6,151 bases of DNA from Lachnospiraceae bacterium. Its GTDB lineage: Bacteria; Bacillota; Clostridia; Lachnospirales; Lachnospiraceae. The translations under genes and the position numbers were made by a program. The stretch is taken from assembly GCA_009787745.1 (NCBI GenBank), contig WQST01000148.1:1-6151 (forward strand), in the 5' to 3' direction. The notes under the pieces are model-generated. The model was not told the origin of the DNA. It was given only the letters and a program-made list of their open reading frames with translations, and did not search any database. Every line of letters starts with the position of its first letter. Position 1 is the stretch's first letter. Of this stretch, positions 1 through 5,947 are shown in pieces.

Positions 1-1123
1 CGCCGAGAATACCTGCATCCCTAACTCTGTTATACGGAAGCGCTGGTCCATCGAAAGAGAGCCCGAGCGGAACATAGGTGCGGTTAATCTTATCTTCGGT
101 AACCAAAACAAATTCGCCTTGCTCAAAGCTCCAGTGCTGGTCGAACATCGCTAAGACACGGCCCTGAGAAACTGCCGCTACATATTGGTCAAAACTGCGG
201 GTAAAAGTCTCCTGATCGATAAGCCCTTGTTTATATACTTCGTTAAGCTTTGCATAGTATCTTTTGGCATAATCTTTGTTTTGGTAAATTTCGATCGAAT
301 AATCATCGTTAACAACAACATCACCTTCATTACGTCCGCCGATTAAATGCTGAGGAGCATTTCTAAGCGTGAAAGAACGGAATCTGTCAGATGAAAAAAC
401 TTCGAAAGGTAAAGTCGGCTGCCCGTCAATCGTCGGATGTGCTTCATAGTAACGCGCTAATAAGTCAAAGAAATCATCCAAAGTGGTGGGGTTCGCATAG
501 TTATCCCAGGCAAGAACGTCCTTTTGAATCCAGAAAGCAGGGCCGTTATATTCCGCTTCATAGAAATCATCTTCGCCGTCTTCAAGCCTGTAGGTACGTC
601 CCCAAATATCAAGAATATAAATTTTCCCATCTTCGGATACACCGCGTAAACGATCGGCATATTCACCGTAATGACGCCACAGATTCGGGTAATTAGGTAA
701 ATAATCATCAAGAGCCAAAAGCGCTCCCGCTTCCAAAAATTCACCGCGGGCATTCCCTGCACCGATGATGTCAGGATAACTGCCTGATGCAATCAGAATA
801 CCGACTTTTTGGTTCATATCACCGACAAGGTATTCAATTTCTAAGGTAACACCTGTCCGTTCTCTAATAATCTCTACGACCTTGTTACTCATCGGCGGCT
901 GTTCGCCCGGTTCGGTAACAAACATCGTCAGGGTTATCGGTTCTAAAGCCGCGGGGCCGCTTTCGGCGTCAGCGGCAGGGGTAGTACCGACAGTGCTGTT
1001 TCCTGCGGGACTTGTATCGCCTGTGGATGTGTTATTCGAGTTGGAATTGCCGCCGCACGCCGCCAATAATGAAGCGGACATAATCATAGCTGTAAGTAAT
1101 GCAATAATACGTTTTGATTTCAT
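1..1123 (-). CDS. Extracellular solute-binding lipoprotein of an ABC transporter (LipO-like), C-terminus cut by window edge
   Basis: The frame is open from ATG at 1123 to the left edge, giving 374 codons without a stop. Residues 1-22 form a lipoprotein signal peptide: basic start (MKSKR), hydrophobic stretch, then lipobox LLAAC with the lipidated Cys at 23. A low-complexity Ser/Asn/Thr/Gly/Ala linker follows to about residue 60, which would tether the domain to the outer face of the membrane. From about residue 62 the pattern is that of family 1 extracellular solute-binding proteins: a first strand (ITLTMFV), then an ASGSYPDII segment at 112-120, and aromatic-rich stretches (FWIQKDVLAW at 197-206; FDQHWSFEQGEF at 327-338) that would suit a sugar or oligosaccharide ligand. 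Relatives are usually roughly 450-560 residues, so the C-terminal part and any permease genes lie outside the window. The start is supported by a GGGAGGA ribosome binding site five bases upstream. Family membership is well supported; the ligand is unknown. Confidence 0.9.
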   Translation of the reverse strand, partial: MKSKRIIALLTAMIMSASLLAACGGNSNSNNTSTGDTSPAGNSTVGTTPAADAESGPAALEPITLTMFVTEPGEQPPMSNKVVEIIRERTGVTLEIEYLVGDMNQKVGILIASGSYPDIIGAGNARGEFLEAGALLALDDYLPNYPNLWRHYGEYADRLRGVSEDGKIYILDIWGRTYRLEDGEDDFYEAEYNGPAFWIQKDVLAWDNYANPTTLDDFFDLLARYYEAHPTIDGQPTLPFEVFSSDRFRSFTLRNAPQHLIGGRNEGDVVVNDDYSIEIYQNKDYAKRYYAKLNEVYKQGLIDQETFTRSFDQYVAAVSQGRVLAMFDQHWSFEQGEFVLVTEDKINRTYVPLGLSFDGPALPYNRVRDAGILG

Positions 1124-1128
1124 AAATT

Positions 1129-1135
1129 TCCTCCC
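1129..1135 (-). promoter_or_regulatory. Ribosome binding site of the solute-binding lipoprotein gene
   Basis: Read on the minus strand this is GGGAGGA followed by AATTT and the ATG at 1123. The core is near-consensus and the spacing acceptable. It fixes the start that places a complete signal peptide at the N-terminus. Confidence 0.8.
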
Positions 1136-1157
1136 ATAAAAGATATTTTGGCAAAAA

Positions 1158-1185
1158 AATATACCACTTTAATTCTATCAATCAA
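1158..1185 (-). promoter_or_regulatory. Predicted sigma-A-type promoter for the solute-binding lipoprotein gene
   Basis: On the minus strand a -35 box TTGATT (1185-1180) is followed by a 16-base spacer and a -10 box TATATT (1163-1158). The spacer ends in TGG, giving an extended -10 TG motif. Transcription would begin near 1151 and leave a leader of about 28 bases containing the GGGAGGA ribosome binding site. This is pattern matching by eye in an AT-rich region, where chance matches are common. The correct distance to the start codon favours it. Confidence 0.55.
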
Positions 1186-1186
1186 T

Positions 1187-1197
1187 TTGCATAGCAA
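1187..1197. repeat. Short inverted repeat TTGC-ATA-GCAA just upstream of the leftward -35 box
   Basis: Four-base arms TTGC (1187-1190) and GCAA (1194-1197) flank ATA. The repeat lies directly behind the predicted leftward -35 hexamer, where an activator could bind. The arms are short, so it may be chance. Confidence 0.2.
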
Positions 1198-1233
1198 CTT
1201 CTCATAAATAGCTATATTTTTGTTAATTATAGC

Positions 1234-1254
1234 TAAATATTTTTAAAATATTTA
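1234..1254. repeat. Perfect A/T-only inverted repeat in the divergent intergenic region
   Basis: TAAATATTTT (1234-1243) and AAAATATTTA (1245-1254) are perfect inverted copies around a single T at 1244. The repeat ends 21 bases before the predicted -35 box of the rightward promoter, where an UP element or an operator could sit. Its pure A/T content in a very AT-rich stretch lowers its significance. It is not a terminator: it has no GC stem and no gene ends here. Confidence 0.4.
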
Positions 1255-1275
1255 TAATTTTTATAATAATTTTCG

Positions 1276-1303
1276 TTGATTTTGTGATTTATTACGTTAT
1301 AAT
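1276..1303 (+). promoter_or_regulatory. Predicted sigma-A-type promoter for the membrane protein gene
   Basis: The -35 box TTGATT (1276-1281), a 16-base spacer and a perfect -10 box TATAAT (1298-1303) form a credible vegetative promoter. A-tracts and T-tracts upstream resemble an UP element. Transcription would begin near 1310, 46 bases before the ATG at 1356. Because the boxes lie inside the longer GTG-initiated reading frame (GTG at 1284), this promoter argues for the shorter protein. The -35 hexamer is identical to that of the opposing promoter, so one sigma factor could serve both. Confidence 0.65.
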
Positions 1304-1341
1304 GGATATGTCATACGCCAAGAATGACAACATAACAAGAA

Positions 1342-1347
1342 AAGGAA
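1342..1347 (+). promoter_or_regulatory. Ribosome binding site that selects ATG 1356
   Basis: AAGGAA lies eight bases before the ATG at 1356. The upstream in-frame starts (GTG 1284, ATG 1302, ATG 1308) have no comparable site and fall in or immediately after the predicted -10 box. Confidence 0.7.
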
Positions 1348-1355
1348 TACCTGCT

Positions 1356-2150
1356 ATGGAAGAGAAAAAAAGTTGGTCTGTCGCTTCGGAGATTCGGGCT
1401 GAACAGAAAGCGGCGCTTAAGGGAATGCCGTTTAAGAAAAAGTTTGCCTATTTTTGGGAGTATTACCGTTATCATGTGATTGTGACGGTTATATCATTAT
1501 TTGTGATAATCAGCGCCGTTAATTCAATGGTCAACAGGAAGGATTATTCCCTTTATGCGATGATGATTAATTCATATATGTATATGAGTGATGAAATCGC
1601 GGAAGAATTTAATATTTTTGCCGACATCGATACCAATTATTATACTTATATTGACACGGATACTACCGTTGACCTTGACTCTTTTTCACAATATGAAATG
1701 GCGACATCCCAGAAAATCGCCGCTGTCGTTATGGCAGGCGACCTTGATTTGATCGTCTCTGACGGGCGTGTTTTCTTAAGTTATGCCGAAAACAGCTTTT
1801 TTGGTGATTTGCGCGAGATTTTAAGCGAAGCGGAATTGAAAAAGTATGAGGATAAATTATTTTATATTGATATGGATGTCGTTAACAAAAGAGCCAATCC
1901 CGACAGTTTGGACGAGCTGATGGAAATGGACATGAAAACACCTGATGAATGGAGCGCCGAAATAAATTCGCGTTTCAATAAGAACGGCATGAAAGAACCG
2001 ATACCTGTCGGAATTTTCGTAACCGACTCGCCCTTAATCGAACTGGCCGACGGTTATCCCGGGTATGAACATCAGATCTTCGGCTTCATTATCAACTCAT
2101 TCCGCAAGGAGACGGCTAAGGAGTTTCTTGAATTTATGTATCATAATTAA
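1356..2150 (+). CDS. Single-pass membrane protein of unknown function with an extracytoplasmic domain
   Basis: This 264-residue protein has no name I can give with confidence. Residues 1-40 are charged, with a basic/aromatic juxtamembrane part (FKKKFAYFWEYYRYH, 26-40). One hydrophobic segment follows at about 41-59. The remaining roughly 200 acidic residues would lie outside the membrane by the positive-inside rule. No signal-peptidase or lipobox site is visible, so it should stay anchored. The KKKFAYFWEYYRYH region resembles a group of uncharacterised Clostridia/Paenibacillus membrane proteins often seen beside solute-binding lipoproteins; this is from memory. Residues 119-151 (QKIAAVVMAGDLDLIVSD, then F..YA...FFGDL) look like part of a solute-binding-protein lobe. 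ATG 1356 is chosen over GTG 1284 because of its AAGGAA site and because the longer frame overlaps the promoter. It diverges from the lipoprotein gene and converges on aspartate kinase, sharing TTAA with its stop. A sensing or transporter-accessory role is inference only. Confidence 0.8.
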   Translation: MEEKKSWSVASEIRAEQKAALKGMPFKKKFAYFWEYYRYHVIVTVISLFVIISAVNSMVNRKDYSLYAMMINSYMYMSDEIAEEFNIFADIDTNYYTYIDTDTTVDLDSFSQYEMATSQKIAAVVMAGDLDLIVSDGRVFLSYAENSFFGDLREILSEAELKKYEDKLFYIDMDVVNKRANPDSLDELMEMDMKTPDEWSAEINSRFNKNGMKEPIPVGIFVTDSPLIELADGYPGYEHQIFGFIINSFRKETAKEFLEFMYHN

Positions 2151-3478
2151 ACCGAGTCGACAAATGTACTATAAATCGCTTTAATCGCCGCTTCGAAATC
2201 CTCATTGGCGACGCCGATGATGATATTGAGTTCGCTTGAACCCTGATCCATCATGCGGATGTTGATGTTCGCAAACGAAAGGGCGGCGAACAAGCGGCCT
2301 GCTGTTCCGCGGGTTGATTTCATCCCCCGCCCGACGACCGCGATGATTGCTAAATCACCTTCGATATCGATATGGTCGGGATGAGCCAGACGGTGAATGG
2401 AGGCGACGACTTTTTGCTCTTTGTCGGCGAACTCATCCTGATGGACGAAGACCGTCAAAGTATCGATTCCTGACGGCATATGCTCAAAGGAAATGCCATT
2501 ATCCTCAAAGGCTTGCAGTACCTTACGCCCAAAGCCGATTTCAGAATTCATCAGGTCCTTATCAATATTTACCGCGCAGAATCCTTTCTTCCCCGCAATA
2601 CCTGTAATTATGTACTTCGATTTCTGGCATGTACTTTCAACAATCCATGTCCCGCTGTCCCCGGGTTTATTGGTATTACGGATATTGATCGGAATCCCTT
2701 CACGGCGCACGGGGAAAATCGCCTCTTCATGAAGGACGCCGGCGCCCATATAGGCTAATTCCCTTAGTTCGCGGTATGTAATGGTTTCGATTACTTTCGG
2801 GTTGTCAACAACGCGGGGATCCGCAATCAAAAAGCCCGAAACATCAGTCCAATTCTCATATACGTCAGCCATCACCGCCCGGGCGACGATTGATCCCGTT
2901 ATATCCGAGCCGCCGCGGGAAAAAGTTTTGACTTTACCGTTTTCATAGGCGCCATAAAAACCCGGGATTACGGCATAATCAACATTTTCCAACCGTTTAT
3001 GCAACATCGTATTGGTTGCTTCGGCATCGAAATCATTGTTTTGCAAAGCAAGACTTTCATCGAAGCGAATGAAATCAGCGGCGTCAATGAACTCAAAATC
3101 CAGATATTTCGCCAAGACAATTCCGTTAAGGTACTCCCCGCGGGAAGCGGCATAATCAACACCGACATTATCTTTGAAGTTTTTTTCGATTACGGTAAAC
3201 TCATCTTCTAAGGATAGTTTAAGATTAAGTCCATCGATAATTTCCTGATAACGGCTTTTAATTCCATCCAAATCTTTCTTGATATCCTTGCCGCTTTTGG
3301 CCTTATCGTAACAGATATAAAGCATATCGGTAACTTTGATATCCGCAGGGAAGCGTTTCCCCGGTGCGGAGGGAATAACGAAACGACGGCTTTTATCGGA
3401 AAGAACTATTTCACTTACTTTTTTGAATTGCTCGGCACTGGCTAAGGAACTGCCGCCGAATTTTACGACTGTTTTCAT
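2147..3478 (-). CDS. thrD: Aspartate kinase (aspartokinase III, YclM/ThrD type)
   Basis: The enzyme phosphorylates L-aspartate with ATP to L-4-aspartyl phosphate, the committed step to lysine, threonine, methionine and diaminopimelate; it is cytoplasmic. The 443 residues show the amino-acid-kinase fold: KFGGSS at 6-11, SAPGKR at 37-42, VTD at 49-51, ASRGEYLNG at 111-119, PGFYG at 172-176, FSRGGSDITGSIVA at 186-199 and TDVSGFLIADPR at 211-222. Two ACT regulatory domains follow, at about 300-365 and 375-440. Length and the SAPGKR, MPSGIDTLTVFV and DQGSSELNIIIGV stretches fit the B. subtilis YclM (ThrD) group better than the shorter alpha/beta LysC type; the symbol rests on that resemblance. It is the last gene of the hom operon, 22 bases after the preceding stop. 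The start has AGAAAGGA ten bases upstream. Feedback inhibition through the ACT domains is expected, but which amino acid binds cannot be read from the sequence. Confidence 0.93.
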   Translation of the reverse strand: MKTVVKFGGSSLASAEQFKKVSEIVLSDKSRRFVIPSAPGKRFPADIKVTDMLYICYDKAKSGKDIKKDLDGIKSRYQEIIDGLNLKLSLEDEFTVIEKNFKDNVGVDYAASRGEYLNGIVLAKYLDFEFIDAADFIRFDESLALQNNDFDAEATNTMLHKRLENVDYAVIPGFYGAYENGKVKTFSRGGSDITGSIVARAVMADVYENWTDVSGFLIADPRVVDNPKVIETITYRELRELAYMGAGVLHEEAIFPVRREGIPINIRNTNKPGDSGTWIVESTCQKSKYIITGIAGKKGFCAVNIDKDLMNSEIGFGRKVLQAFEDNGISFEHMPSGIDTLTVFVHQDEFADKEQKVVASIHRLAHPDHIDIEGDLAIIAVVGRGMKSTRGTAGRLFAALSFANINIRMMDQGSSELNIIIGVANEDFEAAIKAIYSTFVDSV

Positions 3479-3488
3479 GGGGGGTATA

Positions 3489-3496
3489 TCCTTTCT
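3489..3496 (-). promoter_or_regulatory. Ribosome binding site of aspartate kinase
   Basis: Minus-strand AGAAAGGA sits in the 22-base gap after the preceding stop codon. It is separated from the ATG at 3478 by ten bases, the last six of which are all C. The site allows independent initiation rather than coupling by overlap. Confidence 0.6.
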
Positions 3497-3500
3497 GATA

Positions 3501-4733
3501 TTACAAATTTATCAATTCATCAATCAGCTTATGACCTTCTTCTATATAATCGCCGCTCCTTTTACATGCGGCTTCATTATAACCTTCATTGGCAGGAAAA
3601 GTGACACTTGTGTCATTTGCGGTTCGGCTGTCATACAACAAGAACGGGACGCTGTCGGCTGTATGGGTGCGGAGGTGCAACGGGGTCGGATGGTCGGGCA
3701 TTATGAGAAGACGGAAATCTTCACCGCTTTCGGTAAGCCGGTTAAAAATCGGGGCGATCACTTTTTCATCAAGATATTCAATGGCTTTAACCTTACTTTC
3801 CATATCGCCTTGATGGCTCATTTCATCGGGGGCTTCGATATGGATATACGCAAAATCATAACCTTCATTTAACAGCGCCTTGCAAGCGGCATCGACCTTT
3901 CCTGCATAATTGGTGTTTAGCGAACCATTCGCGCCGGGTACGTCGGCGACGGTCATACCTGTGGCTACCCCAATCCCCTTAAGCAAGTCAACCGCTGAAA
4001 TCATAATACCTTTCCGCCCTGTTTTTTCTTCAAATGAAGATAAACACGGTTTGGTTCCCGCACCCCAAAACCAAAAGCAGTTGGCGGGGTTTTTGCCTTT
4101 TCTGATTCTTTCTTTATTAATGGGATGGTCTTGCAAAATCTGATGGCTTAGTTCCATTAACTCGCGAAAAGCAATCTCTTTTGGTAAATACGGTTCAATT
4201 ACTTGCGTCAAAACATCATGCGGCGGGGTGAAGTCAAGAACTTTTCCGCCTTTCCAAATCAGGCAATGACGGTAACTTGTGCCCGGGTAAATAGCGAAAT
4301 TAAGCGCTTCTAACCGCGCGCTAAGTTCGGTTTTTACCGCTTCTAATAAAATAGCGGCGTCGGCTGTTTCAATCTCGCCCGCACTGTGGTCGATGATCGT
4401 CTTTTCCGCGAAAGGGATGTCGTCATCCGAAATAGTTACAATATTAAGGCGAACCGCGATATCACCGTCTTCCATCGGGGCGCCGATATTCAAGGCTTCC
4501 AAAGGAGAGCGCCCTGAGTAATATTTAACAGGGTCAAAACCCAGCACCGATAAGTTGGCGGTATCGGAACCGGGATTCATGCCCGGCGGAATAGTCTGCG
4601 CCATGCCGAGACGGCTTCTTTTGCTTAAACTGTCAAGCATAGCGGTTTCGGCATAAGCCAAAGGTGTTTTCCCATCTAAAGCGGCAATCGGCTCATCAGA
4701 CATGCCGTCGCCTAAAATGATAATATATTTCAT
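3501..4733 (-). CDS. Proposed homoserine kinase / cofactor-independent phosphoglycerate mutase family protein (alkaline phosphatase superfamily)
   Basis: The 410-residue protein belongs to the archaeal-type phosphoglycerate mutase (ApgM-like) branch of the alkaline phosphatase superfamily. Visible active-site elements are GDGMSD with Asp9, the phosphate-accepting Ser56 in PGSDTANLS, YRH at 154-156, FWFWGAG at 220-226, EAPDEMSHQGD with Asp303 and His307, MPDH with Asp347 and His348, and RTHT with His357. These supply the ligands for two metal ions. The family divides into true 2,3-bisphosphoglycerate-independent mutases and a subgroup described in TIGRFAM TIGR02535 as proposed homoserine kinase. 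Here it lies between homoserine dehydrogenase and aspartate kinase, so homoserine to O-phosphohomoserine is the likelier reaction, though phosphoglycerate mutation is not excluded. ATG 4733 is preferred to the in-frame TTG at 4739: it forms an ATGA overlap with the hom stop and has AGGA seven bases upstream, whereas TTG would have one base of spacing. Confidence 0.85.
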   Translation of the reverse strand: MKYIIILGDGMSDEPIAALDGKTPLAYAETAMLDSLSKRSRLGMAQTIPPGMNPGSDTANLSVLGFDPVKYYSGRSPLEALNIGAPMEDGDIAVRLNIVTISDDDIPFAEKTIIDHSAGEIETADAAILLEAVKTELSARLEALNFAIYPGTSYRHCLIWKGGKVLDFTPPHDVLTQVIEPYLPKEIAFRELMELSHQILQDHPINKERIRKGKNPANCFWFWGAGTKPCLSSFEEKTGRKGIMISAVDLLKGIGVATGMTVADVPGANGSLNTNYAGKVDAACKALLNEGYDFAYIHIEAPDEMSHQGDMESKVKAIEYLDEKVIAPIFNRLTESGEDFRLLIMPDHPTPLHLRTHTADSVPFLLYDSRTANDTSVTFPANEGYNEAACKRSGDYIEEGHKLIDELINL

Positions 4734-5947
4734 ATACAAATCCTGATTCTGCTATTAATCCCACTTGGTAACAAAGCTATTTTTTCATTGAAATCTTTTT
4801 CTGCGACGGGCCCGCATGTGAAGGCATAATCGCCGGTAACAGCTTGCTTCACAACGACAAAGTCCGGAAATAATTCTTGCACTTTTGCGATATTTTCAGG
4901 CGTATCTTTTGCCCGAACGAAATAACTTCCCCGATACTCATCCATCGGATTTAACTTAATCGCATTATCATCCCAGAAGCAAGTTATCGTTTTGCCGATA
5001 TGGCGAGCCGCGTCGATAACATCCGAAACAACCGCACTGGCGGTCGGGAGTTTTCCTGCTCCGCGGCCATAATACATTGAATCACCCAGCATATTTCCGT
5101 GAACGAAAATCCCATTATATACATCGCTTACGAAATAAAGCGGATGGTCGCGCGCGATCAAAAACGGCGCTACACAAACATTCAGATTATTCTCAATATC
5201 ATATTCGCTGATCGCCAAAAGTTTAATCGTCATATCGAGAGCATAGGCATAAACGAAATCATTCGCGGTTATTTTCGTGATTCCCTCGGTATAAATGCTT
5301 TCGTATTTGACATTTTGCCCTGTCATTAATGATGATAAAATTGCGATTTTACGGCAGGTATCATGTCCTTCGACATCCGCTTCGGGATTTTTTTCGGCAT
5401 ATCCTAATTCCTGTGCTTCTTTTAAAACAGTTGCGAAATCAGCACCTTCTTTTTCCATTTTCGTCAGAATGAAATTCGTTGTGCCGTTTAAAATGCCGAC
5501 GATTCTGTCGATTTTTTCGGCGGTCAGCGAATAATTGAGCGGGCGGATTATCGGAATCCCGCCGCCGACGCTCGCTTCGAAAAGATAATTGCAGTTATTC
5601 TCACGGGCAATTCTTAAAAGTTCGGGGGCATGGCTTGCAACCAGCTCTTTATTGGATGAACAGACGCTTTTTCCTTCTAATAAGGCGCGTTTAGTAAACT
5701 CATATGCGGGGCGGATACCGCCCATGGTCTCACAGATGATTTGAACATCAGGATCGTCTAAAATCTGATTAATATTATTGACTATTTTATTCTCATAAGG
5801 ATCGCCCGGAAATTCGCGAATATCAAGGATATATTTAATCGCTATTTCGTCCCCCGCTTTCTTGCTGATTTCTTTTTTATTTTTTTCGATAACGCAGGCG
5901 ACACCGCTTCCGACGATGCCATAACCAAGTATAGCTATATTTATCAT
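4730..5947 (-). CDS. hom: Homoserine dehydrogenase
   Basis: The enzyme reduces L-aspartate 4-semialdehyde to L-homoserine with NAD(P)H, the branch step to threonine and methionine. The 405-residue protein begins with a Rossmann nucleotide-binding motif, GYGIVG at 8-13. Family motifs follow: CETMGG at 72-77, SNKELVASH at 98-106 with Lys100, EASVGGGIPI at 124-133, and GILNGTTNFIL at 151-161. The signature at about 182-200 keeps the acidic and basic residues corresponding to yeast Glu208, Asp214, Asp219 and Lys223, here Glu185, Asp191, Asp196 and Lys200. The C-terminal 60-odd residues (from about 341) look like a divergent, short ACT domain, so the protein is somewhat shorter than the roughly 430 residues common in Bacillota. 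Its ATG overlaps the upstream ACT-protein stop as ATGA, and its own TGA overlaps the next start as ATGA, so it is the middle of a tightly coupled operon. Threonine feedback is plausible but not shown. Confidence 0.95.
   Translation of the reverse strand: MINIAILGYGIVGSGVACVIEKNKKEISKKAGDEIAIKYILDIREFPGDPYENKIVNNINQILDDPDVQIICETMGGIRPAYEFTKRALLEGKSVCSSNKELVASHAPELLRIARENNCNYLFEASVGGGIPIIRPLNYSLTAEKIDRIVGILNGTTNFILTKMEKEGADFATVLKEAQELGYAEKNPEADVEGHDTCRKIAILSSLMTGQNVKYESIYTEGITKITANDFVYAYALDMTIKLLAISEYDIENNLNVCVAPFLIARDHPLYFVSDVYNGIFVHGNMLGDSMYYGRGAGKLPTASAVVSDVIDAARHIGKTITCFWDDNAIKLNPMDEYRGSYFVRAKDTPENIAKVQELFPDFVVVKQAVTGDYAFTCGPVAEKDFNEKIALLPSGINSRIRICI
4741..4744 (-). promoter_or_regulatory. 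Ribosome binding site within the 3' end of hom, selecting ATG 4733
   Basis: Minus-strand AGGA, inside the context ATCAGGAT, lies seven bases before the ATG at 4733 and within the last codons of homoserine dehydrogenase. With the ATGA overlap it suggests translational coupling by re-initiation. Confidence 0.55.

Noticed and set aside
457..792. Minus-strand 111-codon frame inside the lipoprotein gene
   Set aside because: It lies out of frame with the continuous 374-codon lipoprotein reading frame and encodes nothing family-like. It is a shadow, not evidence of a frameshift.
882..1139. Open frame of 85 codons on the plus strand, antisense to the start of the lipoprotein gene
   Set aside because: It is the reverse of the signal peptide and linker region. 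It has no ribosome binding site or recognisable protein, and the minus-strand frame has a clear lipobox and family pattern.
2156..2161. GTCGAC palindrome just past the convergent stop codons, considered as a terminator stem
   Set aside because: It is only a six-base palindrome with no loop and no T-run on either strand.
3602..3615. Inverted repeat TGACAC-TT-GTGTCA
   Set aside because: It lies inside the coding sequence of the kinase candidate, far from any promoter or gene end. With six-base arms it is likely chance.
3336..3872. Plus-strand 178-codon frame across the aspartate kinase/kinase-candidate junction
   Set aside because: It runs antisense to two well-conserved enzymes and has no ribosome binding site. 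Its hydrophobic stretches are the complement of normal coding.
4734..4739. TTG 4739 as start of the kinase candidate (two extra residues)
   Set aside because: It would sit one base from the AGGA site. ATG 4733 has seven-base spacing and forms the ATGA overlap.
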